Shown in pieces: positions 51,143 to 59,955 of a stretch of 64,000 nucleotides of DNA. The position numbers and the translations under genes are program-made. Positions within the stretch are counted from its first letter, which is position 1, and each line of letters opens with the position of its first letter. Origin of the DNA: Neorhizobium tomejilense (GTDB lineage: Bacteria > Pseudomonadota > Alphaproteobacteria > Rhizobiales > Rhizobiaceae); NCBI GenBank assembly GCA_002968845.1, contig PVBG01000012.1, positions 124,001 through 188,000 of the forward strand, read 5' to 3'. The notes beneath the pieces were generated by a model. It ran no database searches. It was not told where the DNA came from and saw only the letters and a list, made by a program, of their open reading frames with translations.

Positions 51143-51912
51143 TCGCCGAGTTCGATCCAGGCCGGCGCGTGGTCGCTCGCGTGGTCGCGGCCGCGTATGT
51201 GGCGGTCGACGCCGGCTGCCTGCAACCGGTCCGCGATCGAGGGGCTGAGCAACAGGTGGTCGAGCCGCAGGCCGGCATCTCGGCCCCAGGCGTTCCTGAA
51301 ATAATCCCAGAACGTATAGATGCGCTCGCCCGGGTGCAGCTTGCGGATCGCGTCGGTCCAGCCTTGTTCCAGCAGCCGGGAGAAAGCCTCTCGTACCTCC
51401 GGCCGGAACAGTGCGTCATCCCGCCAGCGTTCCGGTTTGTAGACATCGAGATCCGTCGGCATGACGTTGTAGTCGCCGGCAAGGACGATGGGCGCACTTG
51501 TTTCCAGCAGCGCCTGAGCATGCACCAGAAACCGCTCGTACCAGGCAAGCTTGTAGGCGAATTTTGGCCCCGGGGCGGGATTGCCGTTCGGAGCATAGAG
51601 GCACGCGATCAGCACGCCCTGCACCGCGGCTTCGATATAGCGGCTGTGAAGGTCCTCCGGATCGCCCGGCAGGCCGCGGCGCGTCTCGATCGGATCGGCA
51701 CCGCAGGCAAGGATTGCGACGCCGTTCCAGCTTTTCTGGCCGTGCCATGCTGCGCCGTAGCCCGCCTTCTCGATCGCCTTTGCCGGAAACTTCTCCTGCG
51801 GCGCCTTCAGCTCCTGCAGACAGACCACGTCCGGCGCCGCCTCCTCAAGCCATTCGAGGAGCAGGCCGAGGCGACCGTTGACGCCGTTCACATTGAAGGT
51901 CGCGATCTTCAT
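51139..51912 (-). CDS. xth: exodeoxyribonuclease III
   Basis: 257 aa from ATG at 51912. AP endonuclease/3'-exonuclease of base excision repair. Blocks: MKIATFNVNGVNGRLGLLLE, VCLQELKAPQEKFP (Glu34 metal ligand), YIEAAVQGVLIACLYAPNGN, VLAGDYNVMPTDLDV, GLRLDHLLLSPSIADRL and the terminal DHASDHAPAWIEL (catalytic Asp-His). Full length. Confidence 0.95.
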   Translation of the reverse strand: MKIATFNVNGVNGRLGLLLEWLEEAAPDVVCLQELKAPQEKFPAKAIEKAGYGAAWHGQKSWNGVAILACGADPIETRRGLPGDPEDLHSRYIEAAVQGVLIACLYAPNGNPAPGPKFAYKLAWYERFLVHAQALLETSAPIVLAGDYNVMPTDLDVYKPERWRDDALFRPEVREAFSRLLEQGWTDAIRKLHPGERIYTFWDYFRNAWGRDAGLRLDHLLLSPSIADRLQAAGVDRHIRGRDHASDHAPAWIELGD

Positions 51913-52071
51913 GGATGCATCAACGTCGAGGGCGGCATTTGGATGCGGTTAAGCTTGTGGAGAAAAGCGTTTTACAAATTAGCAAAACGTTCAGGGATAG
52001 TCTGGAAGATGCCTTTTCAATCGACCGCGCCGCATCCGCGCGGCAAAAACCATTTGTGGAGAGGGCCGTCG

Positions 52072-52326
52072 ATGGCGGAAGCAATCGAAAACAGCGTGCG
52101 CGAGTTCATCGCGGAAAATTTTCTTTTCCGGGCCGACGCGCAGGTTTCCAACACCCAGTCATTGCTTGAAAGCGGCGTGATCGATTCCACCGGCGTGCTC
52201 GAGCTGATCGCCTTCCTGGAACAGACCTACGGCATCACCGTCGCCGACGATGAAATCGTTCCGGAAAACCTCGACAGTATCGACAACATGACGAGCTACC
52301 TGTCGATCAAGCTGGCAGCGGCCTGA
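52072..52326 (+). CDS. acyl carrier protein-like protein
   Basis: 84 aa from ATG at 52072, with GGAGAGGG about 6 nt upstream. Four-helix carrier fold; phosphopantetheine Ser in ESGVIDSTGVLELIAFLEQ (about residue 38; DST instead of the usual DSL). ADDEIVPENLDSIDNMTSYL completes helices 3-4. It is not the fatty-acid AcpP. It heads an operon with an adenylating enzyme and a NadE-like amidating enzyme, so it probably carries an acyl or amino-acyl group to be modified. Confidence 0.88.
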   Translation: MAEAIENSVREFIAENFLFRADAQVSNTQSLLESGVIDSTGVLELIAFLEQTYGITVADDEIVPENLDSIDNMTSYLSIKLAAA

Positions 52327-52336
52327 GGCTGCGCCG

Positions 52337-53890
52337 GTGCGCATAGAGGCCAGGCTCCGCGATAGTGCCAGACGTTTCGGGACAAAGCTCGCGCTTATCG
52401 CGGGCGACGTCCGGCTGGCCTATGCAGAACTCGATGCGTTGTCCGATCGCCTCGCTGCAAACCTTGCCAGCGGCGGCATCAAGCCCGGTGACCGGGTGCT
52501 GATGGTGCTGGACAACAGCCATGAGGCGGTGGTCAGCTTTTTTGGCCTCTGGAAGGCGGGTGCCGTGCCCTGCCCACTTTATCCGTCGATCAAGGCGGAA
52601 AAGCTCTCTGTCATTCTCACCAGCACCGAGGCTTCCGCGGTCATCACCCATGCCCGTCAGCGGGCAACCATGAATTCGGCCATCGCCATGGCGAAGATGC
52701 AGCCGCTGACGATCGTCGCCCAGGCGGATACCGGCGACGATCTCGGTCATGGATTGCGGTTCGAAGATCTGGTCCGCGACGAGGTTTCGGTACCACTCGG
52801 GAAATTCGACAACACCGAAGCGCTGGCGCTGCTGCTTCACACCTCGGGCTCCACCGGCCAGCCGAAGGGCGTCATGCTGACCCACGCCAATGTCGGCGCC
52901 GCCTGCGAAGCGATCGTTGCCTATCTCGGCAATACGTCCGAGGACATCGTGCTCAGCGTCCTGCCGCTGTCCTTCGGCTATGGCATCACGCAGGTGGTGA
53001 CGATGGTGATGGCCGGCGGTACGCTGGTTCTCGAAAAGAGCTTCGCCTTTCCGCGGAAGATCCTCGAACGGCTGACAGAGGTAAAGGCGACGGGTTTCCC
53101 GCTCGTGCCGCCGATGGCCGCTCTGATTACCGGCATGAAGGATCTGGAGCCGGGTTTCCTGCCACATCTGCGCACCATCACCAGCGCCGCCGCGGCCATG
53201 CCGCCGGCCCTTGCCGAGCGGCTTCAGCAGCTTTTCCCGGATATCCGGCTTTTCCTGATGTACGGCCAGACGGAATGTCTGCGTGCCACCTACCTGCCGC
53301 CTGAAGAGGTTTCCCGTCGGCCGCTTTCGGTCGGCCGCGCCATTCCCGGCACCAGCGCTTTCGTGATCGGCGAGGACGGACGTCCCGCTCCTCCGGGCAC
53401 GATCGGTGAACTTGTCGTCGAGGGACCGCATGTAATGTCCGGTTACTGGGGCAACGGCCTGACCTCGGTAAGGGCACTTTCGCCGGTTGCGGGCGGTAAG
53501 CGGCTGCACACCGGAGATCTCTTCCAGGCGGATGCGGACGGCTTTCTCTATTTCGTCAGCCGGCGCGACGACATCATCAAGACGCGCGGCGAAAAAGTCA
53601 GCCCGCAGGAAGTCGAGCGCGCGCTCTATGCGCTGCCCGGCATCAAGGAAGCGGCGGTTGGCGGCATCGACGATCCGATCTTCGGCCAGGTCGTCCGCGC
53701 CTATGTGGTGGTGGAGGACGGCGTGACGCTGACCGAGCGGGAAATCATCCGCCACTGCGCTCAGTTGCTTGAAGATTACATGGTGCCGAAAAGCGTCGAG
53801 TTCCGCGACGCGCTGCCGCGCACGACGACCGGCAAGATCCGGCTCGGCGCGGACGAAACAAACACAGTCACACGGGGGAATGTCGCATGA
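52337..53890 (+). CDS. acyl-adenylating enzyme (AMP-dependent synthetase/ligase) of the ACP operon
   Basis: 517 aa from GTG at 52337, 10 nt after the carrier gene. ANL superfamily: P-loop LLHTSGSTGQPKGVMLTH (about residue 170), A5 LMYGQTECLRATYLPPEEVS, A7 GDLFQADADGFLYFVSRRDD, A8 IIKTRGEKVSPQEVERALYA, C-terminal Lys in TTTGKIRLG. It should activate a carboxylic acid and load it on the upstream carrier or CoA. Stop overlaps the next ATG (ATGA), so it is coupled to the NadE-like gene. Confidence 0.9.
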   Translation: MRIEARLRDSARRFGTKLALIAGDVRLAYAELDALSDRLAANLASGGIKPGDRVLMVLDNSHEAVVSFFGLWKAGAVPCPLYPSIKAEKLSVILTSTEASAVITHARQRATMNSAIAMAKMQPLTIVAQADTGDDLGHGLRFEDLVRDEVSVPLGKFDNTEALALLLHTSGSTGQPKGVMLTHANVGAACEAIVAYLGNTSEDIVLSVLPLSFGYGITQVVTMVMAGGTLVLEKSFAFPRKILERLTEVKATGFPLVPPMAALITGMKDLEPGFLPHLRTITSAAAAMPPALAERLQQLFPDIRLFLMYGQTECLRATYLPPEEVSRRPLSVGRAIPGTSAFVIGEDGRPAPPGTIGELVVEGPHVMSGYWGNGLTSVRALSPVAGGKRLHTGDLFQADADGFLYFVSRRDDIIKTRGEKVSPQEVERALYALPGIKEAAVGGIDDPIFGQVVRAYVVVEDGVTLTEREIIRHCAQLLEDYMVPKSVEFRDALPRTTTGKIRLGADETNTVTRGNVA

Positions 53891-54885
53891 TCCAGAGCCT
53901 GAAGCAGGCCCAGAAGGCGGGAAAATTCTCGGCCGAGACGCTGAAGCTCGATGCGGAGGCCGAGATCGAGCGCATCTGCGGCTGGCTGCGCGAGACCGTG
54001 CTGAAGGATTTGCGCAAGCGCGGCGCGGTGCTCGGCCTGTCCGGCGGCATCGATTCCAGCGTCACCGCGGCCCTTTGCGCCCGCGCGCTCGGTCCGGGCA
54101 AGGTGACGGGCATCTTCATGCCGGAACATGATTCCGATCCGGACAGCCTGAAGCTCGGCAAGGCGCTGGCCGAAGCCGTCGGCGTGGAGACCGTGCTCGA
54201 AGATATCGGACCGGCGCTTGCCGCGGCCGGCTGCTACACCCGCCGCGACGGCTTCATCCGCCAGGTCGTCCCGGAATTTTCCGAAGGCTGGGGCTGCAAG
54301 GTGGTGCTGGAGAATGCGCTGACCGGCCGCGGCTACAATATTTCCTGGCTGGTGGTCGCCAATCCGGCCGGCGAACAGAGCCGTCACCGCATGCCGCTGG
54401 AAGTCTATCTCGGCATGATCGCGGCGGCCAACATGAAACAGCGCACCCGCAAGCAGATCGAATATTATCATGCCGACCGGCTGAACTTTGCCGTCGCCGG
54501 CACGCCGAACCGGCTCGAATACGATCAGGGCTTCTTCGTGAAGAACGGCGATGGCGCAGCCGACTTCAAGCCGATCGCGCATCTCTACAAGAGCCAGGTC
54601 TATCAGCTTGCCGAAGCGCTCGGCGTGCCCGCTGACATTCGCCGGCGCCCGCCGACGACGGACACATGGTCGCTGCCGCAGGGCCAGGACGAATATTATT
54701 TCTCCCTGCCCTATGATCGCATGGATCTCTGCCTCTACGCTCTCGACAACGGGATCGCGCGGGAAGAGGTCGGCGAGGCTGCCGGGCTTACACCGGACGA
54801 GGTCGATGCCGTCTGGCGCAATATCGCCTCGAAGCGCAAGGTGGCGGAATATCTGCATGCCGAACCGGTGACTATGCTCGGTTAA
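53887..54885 (+). CDS. NAD synthase-family ATP pyrophosphatase (NadE-like, ammonia-dependent)
   Basis: 332 aa from ATG at 53887. PP-loop AVLGLSGGIDSSVTAALCAR (about residue 48), KVTGIFMPEHDSDPDSLKLG, LVVANPAGEQSRHRMPLEVY, NFAVAGTPNRLEYDQGFFVK (GTxNKxE-type), DTWSLPQGQDEYYFSLPYDR. No glutaminase domain. Sequence fits NH3-dependent NAD synthase, but the place behind a carrier protein and an adenylating enzyme suggests it may amidate a carrier-bound or free acid in a small-molecule pathway. Both readings are open. Confidence 0.8.
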   Translation: MIQSLKQAQKAGKFSAETLKLDAEAEIERICGWLRETVLKDLRKRGAVLGLSGGIDSSVTAALCARALGPGKVTGIFMPEHDSDPDSLKLGKALAEAVGVETVLEDIGPALAAAGCYTRRDGFIRQVVPEFSEGWGCKVVLENALTGRGYNISWLVVANPAGEQSRHRMPLEVYLGMIAAANMKQRTRKQIEYYHADRLNFAVAGTPNRLEYDQGFFVKNGDGAADFKPIAHLYKSQVYQLAEALGVPADIRRRPPTTDTWSLPQGQDEYYFSLPYDRMDLCLYALDNGIAREEVGEAAGLTPDEVDAVWRNIASKRKVAEYLHAEPVTMLG

Positions 54886-54905
54886 GTGGGCTCGGCTGAG
54901 AAGCC

Positions 54906-56018
54906 TCAGTCGAACCGGTCGCCGATCAGGCGCGTCCAGCTTTCCCCGGCGAGGCCGCTGATCAGCGCCTGGCCGGACCTGATCGGCTCCAGCAGGCTCT
55001 TGTCGCGCGCCTGCGCGACAAAGAACGAGCGGCCGTAGAAAATTGTCTTGCGGCTCATCAGCGTCGGGATCAGCCATGGATGCCCGCCGCCGCGTATGCC
55101 GGAGCATCCCATTTCGTAAGCGTGGGCAAACAGGTCGTCGACCATTTCCGCTGCCGCATTCGGCACCGACAATGCCTGCAGCAGCCAGCCGATCTCGCCG
55201 GGACCGGCGAAATAGACATAGGCCGCAACCGGTCGCCCGTCGGGAGCAAAGCCGACGCGCCATTCCGGATAGCCGAAATTCCGCTTGTTTTCCGCCTGAT
55301 CCAGGAACCACCCCAATGAGCGATCATCCCAGCGCGGGCGAAGGGGGTAGTTCGAGGCAAGCGTCAGAAGCGCCGTGCCGAACTCCGCGCGGGTGACATC
55401 GCGGAACGTGATCTTCGAGGCGCTGCGTTCGGCCGGCCGAAGAGGCGTCATACGGATCAGAGCCGAGCCACGGTCGGCGATCCGGCCGAGGGGACGCAGG
55501 AGGGCGGCGGGACGCAACCGCCTGGCCAGGACCTCGACCGCTGCGGAAGCCGGACGCAAGATGCGCAGCCAGTTCATGCTGTAGCCGGGATCGAGCGGAT
55601 GGCCAGCCTTCTGCCACATGCCGAGCGCCGTGGAATTGGCGGTCTCTGTCAGCGAGATATCCTGCGGGCCAGCGAGGAAGGAGCGGAGCAGCCGTGCGCC
55701 GGCAAGTGGATTTTCCTTCGGGTTCTGGACCATCATCGAACCGGCAAAGGCTGCCCGAAGCGGCCGGCCTTCAAGTTCCAGCCGCGACGGAAAGACGCCG
55801 ATAAAACCGGAGACCCTTCCACCAGTGCCGGCAAAAACCTTCGAACGGATATCGGGCTCCGCCCAGGGATGATCGAAAAAGGCTTCTTCCAGATAGGCGA
55901 TCAATGAGGGCGACGGCGCATTCGTTTTGCGGAACGTCTCCTGGAAAAGCTGCGCTACAGCCTCGATATCACCGCGCTCGAAATCGCGGACCGTGCCCGC
56001 TTCCGTCTTTCCCGTCAT
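54906..56018 (-). CDS. GNAT-superfamily N-acyltransferase-like protein
   Basis: 370 aa from ATG at 56018 (MTGKTEAGTVRDFERGDIEA), GGGGACGG upstream. N-terminal GNAT part: VAQLFQETFRKTNAPSPSLI, GRVSGFIGVFPSRLELEGRP, FAGSMMVQNPKENPLAGARL; second part with YPEWRVGFAPDGRPVAAYVY and GCSGIRGGGHPWLIP. Convergent with the ACP operon (21 nt between stops) and could act on its product, for example as an acyl transferase. Substrate unknown. Confidence 0.7.
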   Translation of the reverse strand: MTGKTEAGTVRDFERGDIEAVAQLFQETFRKTNAPSPSLIAYLEEAFFDHPWAEPDIRSKVFAGTGGRVSGFIGVFPSRLELEGRPLRAAFAGSMMVQNPKENPLAGARLLRSFLAGPQDISLTETANSTALGMWQKAGHPLDPGYSMNWLRILRPASAAVEVLARRLRPAALLRPLGRIADRGSALIRMTPLRPAERSASKITFRDVTRAEFGTALLTLASNYPLRPRWDDRSLGWFLDQAENKRNFGYPEWRVGFAPDGRPVAAYVYFAGPGEIGWLLQALSVPNAAAEMVDDLFAHAYEMGCSGIRGGGHPWLIPTLMSRKTIFYGRSFFVAQARDKSLLEPIRSGQALISGLAGESWTRLIGDRFD

Positions 56019-56070
56019 CGCCGTCCCCTTGTCGCGAGGACCTTGCATCAGGAGGAATTAAATAAACGAA

Positions 56071-56093
56071 AAGAGGCCCCGCAACGCGGAGCC
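56071..56093 (-). terminator. terminator downstream of the PRC-barrel gene
   Basis: Minus strand GGCTCCGC-GTT-GCGGGGCC, 8-bp stem with one mismatch, followed by TCTTTT. It is placed 25 nt after the PRC-barrel stop and also lies just before the next minus-strand gene. Confidence 0.65.
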
Positions 56094-56117
56094 TCCGGAG
56101 TTCCATTGGCGGAACGC

Positions 56118-56510
56118 TTACATCCAGTACGGCGGAATGCCGTAATAGTCGTAGATCGTCCGGCCCTTGTCGTTGTACCAGGTATCGTCATCCAGATCGC
56201 GGTAACGCGGGGCGCCGGTGATCTGCTCCTTGGTCAGGTCGATGCGGTAGCCATCGAGTTGTTCGTCGTAACGAAGCTTTTCCCAGGGCAGCGGGTAGTA
56301 GTCGTCGCCGATACCCAGAAAGCCGCCGAAGCTGAGCACCGCATAACCGACGCGACCGCCGCGCTTTTCGAGAAGTACGCGGACGATGGAGCCGATATGC
56401 TTGCCGTCGGCGCCATAAACCTTTGTCCCTTCAACCTTGTCGCTGGCGATCAGCGATGGGCTGTCCTTGACATAGGGGTCCTGTCCGGCTCGTGGTTCTT
56501 GATGCAACAT
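56118..56510 (-). CDS. PRC-barrel domain protein
   Basis: 130 aa from ATG at 56510, with a perfect AAGGAGGTG five nt upstream. One PRC-barrel: PSLIASDKVEGTKVYGADGK, HIGSIVRVLLEKRGGRVGYA, VLSFGGFLGIGDDYYPLPWE, then a Tyr/Asp-rich tail ending in YGIPPYWM. Stand-alone PRC-barrel proteins of this kind are abundant and stress-related in rhizobia; the ligand is unknown. Soluble. Confidence 0.9.
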   Translation of the reverse strand: MLHQEPRAGQDPYVKDSPSLIASDKVEGTKVYGADGKHIGSIVRVLLEKRGGRVGYAVLSFGGFLGIGDDYYPLPWEKLRYDEQLDGYRIDLTKEQITGAPRYRDLDDDTWYNDKGRTIYDYYGIPPYWM

Positions 56511-56787
56511 TGCGCACCTCCTTTTCGTGATTCCTCGTGCATTTCGCACCGGATGGAAAACGCCCGATCCCTTGGGATGTTCCGCTGTCGGTTCAATTGC
56601 ACCTGGATACGAACATCAGGCCCCTCGTTGACGTTTACGTCAAAGGCAGATAGCTGTTTAAATCTGTGCGGATGGCTTGATGCTGTCGCGGCATGGCATA
56701 ATCTGTTGTTCGCGGGAAGGTGGAGGACCTGACCCGCACGCGCCGGGAAAGCGCGGGACAACAACAAGAACGATAGAGGAGGTCGGC

Positions 56788-58485
56788 ATGAACGAAGTCA
56801 CCGCACGTACCGGTGCCAATCCACCCAAGATCTGGCTCGCCTCCTATCCGCCGACGGTGCCGGCCGAGATTCCGCCGCTGCACCATCATTCACTTGGAGA
56901 CCTCTTCGAGGACAGCTGCGCCCGGTATGCGGACCGTCCCGCCTTTTCGAGCATGGGCAAGTCGCTGACCTACCGTCAGCTCGAAGCGGAAAGCCGCAAG
57001 ATCGGCGCCTGGCTGCAGGCCCAGGGCCTCGTCAAGGGCGACCGCGTTGCGGTGATGCTGCCCAATATTCTCCAGAACCCGGTGATCGTATACGGCATCC
57101 TTCGCGTCGGCATGGTGGTCGTCAACGTCAACCCGCTCTACACTCCGCGCGAACTGGCCTACCAGCTGAAAGATGCCGGCGCCAAGATGATTTTCGTTCT
57201 CGAAAACTTTGCCCATACCGTGCAGCAGGCCTTGCCGCAGACGGAGATCAGCCAAGTGGTCGTCGCCACGATGGGCGACATGCTCGGCCTGAAGGGCCAT
57301 ATCGTCAATCTGGTCGTGCGCAAGGTGAAGAAGCTGGTGCCGGAATGGTCGCTGCCATCGAGCCGAAGCTTCAAGCAGGTGATTGCCGAAGGCGCCCGGC
57401 AAACGATGAAACCGGTCGAGGTCTCGCCTCACGATATCGCCTTCCTGCAATATACCGGCGGCACGACCGGCGTTTCCAAGGGAGCGATCCTCACGCATGC
57501 CAACCTGCTCGCCAACAAGGAGCAGATGGCCCTGTGGCTGGAAACCGCCTTCCTCAACAAACCGCGGCCGGAGCAAATTCAGTTCGTCTGCGCCCTGCCG
57601 CTCTATCATATCTTTGCGCTGACGGTGAATTCGCTGATGGGGGTTGCGACCGGCAGCCACAATATCCTGATCGCCAACCCGCGCGACATTCCGGCCTTCG
57701 TCAAGGAACTGCAGAAATACAAGATCCACATCTTCCCTGGGCTCAACACGCTGTTCAATGCGCTGATGAACAACCCGGATTTCCAGAAGCTCGATTTCTC
57801 GTCGCTATTGCTCGTGTTCGGGGGCGGCATGTCGGTGCAGCGGCCGGTCGCCGAGCGCTGGCTGAAGATGACCCATAGCCAGATCACCGAGGGTTACGGC
57901 CTGTCGGAAACCTCGCCGGTCGCCACCGCCAACCGGCTCGACGCCACCGAATTCAGCGGTATGATCGGGCTTCCCATCTCCTCCACGGAAATCTCGATCC
58001 GTAACGACGACGATTCCGAGGTGGAACTCGGCGATGTCGGCGAGATCTGCATCCGTGGCCCGCAGGTGATGGCCGGTTACTGGAACCGCCCGGACGAAAC
58101 CGCCAAGGTCATGACGGGGGACGGTTATTTCCGGACCGGCGACATGGGTTATATGGACCGCCAGGGCTACACCAAGATCGTCGACCGAAAGAAGGACATG
58201 ATCCTCGTCTCCGGCTTCAACGTCTATCCGAACGAAGTCGAGGAGGTCGTCGCAACCCATCCCGGCGTGCTGGAATGTGCGGCGATCGGCGTGCCGGACG
58301 AACATTCCGGCGAGGCAGTGAAGCTCTTCGTGGTCAAGAAGGATCCCAACCTGACGGAGGCGGACGTCAAGGCCCATTGCGTGGAAAGCCTGACCGGCTA
58401 CAAGCGCCCGCGCTTCATCGAATTCCGCACCGAACTGCCGAAATCCAATGTCGGCAAGATCCTGCGTCGGGAGCTGCGCGGCTAA
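56788..58485 (+). CDS. fadD: long-chain-fatty-acid--CoA ligase
   Basis: 565 aa from ATG at 56788, with AGGAGG (56777-56782) upstream. ANL enzyme: P-loop FLQYTGGTTGVSKGAILTHA (about residue 222), A5 EGYGLSETSPVATANRLD, A7 GDGYFRTGDMGYMDRQGYTK, A8 IVDRKKDMILVSGFNVYPNE, C-terminal Lys in SNVGKILRREL. Length and blocks fit FadD for beta-oxidation and membrane fatty-acid use. Monocistronic. Confidence 0.92.
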   Translation: MNEVTARTGANPPKIWLASYPPTVPAEIPPLHHHSLGDLFEDSCARYADRPAFSSMGKSLTYRQLEAESRKIGAWLQAQGLVKGDRVAVMLPNILQNPVIVYGILRVGMVVVNVNPLYTPRELAYQLKDAGAKMIFVLENFAHTVQQALPQTEISQVVVATMGDMLGLKGHIVNLVVRKVKKLVPEWSLPSSRSFKQVIAEGARQTMKPVEVSPHDIAFLQYTGGTTGVSKGAILTHANLLANKEQMALWLETAFLNKPRPEQIQFVCALPLYHIFALTVNSLMGVATGSHNILIANPRDIPAFVKELQKYKIHIFPGLNTLFNALMNNPDFQKLDFSSLLLVFGGGMSVQRPVAERWLKMTHSQITEGYGLSETSPVATANRLDATEFSGMIGLPISSTEISIRNDDDSEVELGDVGEICIRGPQVMAGYWNRPDETAKVMTGDGYFRTGDMGYMDRQGYTKIVDRKKDMILVSGFNVYPNEVEEVVATHPGVLECAAIGVPDEHSGEAVKLFVVKKDPNLTEADVKAHCVESLTGYKRPRFIEFRTELPKSNVGKILRRELRG

Positions 58486-58562
58486 CCTACCGTTGCAACG
58501 CTGCGACAGATGACGACCAAGCGTGTGTCGTAAAGCCGGAATCCCTCCGTTAGCGGTGGACG

Positions 58563-59867
58563 ATGCGGCAGTCCTTGATTAGCCCTTTCCGCGGGGGCTG
58601 GTCAAAGCATGTTGGAGTTCGCTTGGAAAGCCGCGCCGGAGTTTCGTTTCGTGTGATTGCCGTCGTCACGGTGCTGAGCGTCCTTGCAGGCTGTGCGGGG
58701 CGCCCAGAAGGCGTGCTCATTCCAACCCAGACGCAGGCAGCCGGGACCTCGACGGTCGATGTGCTGGTGGCAACCACGCGACGCCCGACCGAGACGCCCG
58801 GTGTGCTGTTTTCCGGCGAGCGCGGCAAGGAGCCCGTCGTTACCGAGATTGCGGTCTCCATCCCGCCGGACAAGGCCCGAGAGATCGGGCAGGTGCAGTG
58901 GCCGTCGAAGCTGCCTGCCAATCCTGCAAAGGAGTTCGCGACGGTTTCCGTGACGCCGCTTGCCACCCCGGCTGCTGAATCCTGGCTCAAGGGCCACCTG
59001 GGCAAGAGCCGGCGGGTCTTCGTCTTCGTGCACGGCTTCAACAACCGCTACGAGGACGCCGTCTACCGCTTTGCCCAGATCGTCCATGACTCCAACGCCG
59101 ACGTGGCTCCGGTCCTGTTCACCTGGCCGTCGCGCGGCAGCATCTTCGCCTATAACTACGACAAGGAAAGCACCAACTATTCCCGCGATGCGCTGGAGGA
59201 GATGCTGCGCCGGCTGGCGAAAGAGCCGAATGTCGGGGAAATCACCGTCATGGCCCATTCCATGGGATCGTGGCTGACCGTCGAGGCGCTCCGGCAGATG
59301 GCGATCCGCGACGGTCGGGTGGCGCCGAAGATCCAGAACGTCATCCTCGCCTCCCCCGATCTCGATGTCGACGTGTTCGGCCAGCAGCTTGCCGAAATCG
59401 GCGAAAAGCGGCCGCATTTCACGCTGTTCGTTTCCCGCGACGATCGGGCGCTCAGCCTGTCGCGACGGATTTCCGGCAATATCGACCGGCTCGGCCAGGT
59501 GGATCCGACCGTCGAGCCCTATCGCAGCGAATTCGAGAAGGCAGGCATTGTCGTCCTCGACCTCACGGCGCTCAAGACCGGCGACAGGTTGAACCACGGC
59601 AAGTTCGCCGAGAGCCCGGAAGTGGTGAAGCTGATCGGCAACCGGCTGATTGCCGGCCAGACGGTAACCGATAGCGATGTCGGGCTCGGCGACCGGCTCG
59701 GTGCCGTGGCGTTGGGTGCCGCCCAGACAGTCGGCGGGGCGGCGAGCGTCGCCGTCAGCACGCCGATCGCGATCTTCGATCCGGCGACGCGACGCACCTA
59801 CAACGACCAAGTCGACCGGCTCGGCAATGCTGTCGGCAACACGGTGACGACTGCTGTCGGGCAATAA
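58563..59867 (+). CDS. DUF900-type alpha/beta hydrolase, lipoprotein-like
   Basis: 434 aa from ATG at 58563. A hydrophobic segment VIAVVTVLSVLAGCAG near residue 32-46 ends in a lipobox LAGC after an unusually long N-terminal stretch; a shorter start may be used. Hydrolase core: RRVFVFVHGFNNRYEDAVYR, LFTWPSRGSIFAYNYDKEST, nucleophile Ser in VMAHSMGSWLTVEALRQ, LASPDLDVDVF. Family members are envelope esterases of unknown substrate. Confidence 0.85.
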   Translation: MRQSLISPFRGGWSKHVGVRLESRAGVSFRVIAVVTVLSVLAGCAGRPEGVLIPTQTQAAGTSTVDVLVATTRRPTETPGVLFSGERGKEPVVTEIAVSIPPDKAREIGQVQWPSKLPANPAKEFATVSVTPLATPAAESWLKGHLGKSRRVFVFVHGFNNRYEDAVYRFAQIVHDSNADVAPVLFTWPSRGSIFAYNYDKESTNYSRDALEEMLRRLAKEPNVGEITVMAHSMGSWLTVEALRQMAIRDGRVAPKIQNVILASPDLDVDVFGQQLAEIGEKRPHFTLFVSRDDRALSLSRRISGNIDRLGQVDPTVEPYRSEFEKAGIVVLDLTALKTGDRLNHGKFAESPEVVKLIGNRLIAGQTVTDSDVGLGDRLGAVALGAAQTVGGAASVAVSTPIAIFDPATRRTYNDQVDRLGNAVGNTVTTAVGQ

Positions 59868-59955
59868 ACACGCCATCGCTTTCGGCCGTGCTTGATTTGA
59901 CATGGAAACGGAATAGGTTCCCGATCATCCCATTCAGAGTGCCGAGGAATCACCC

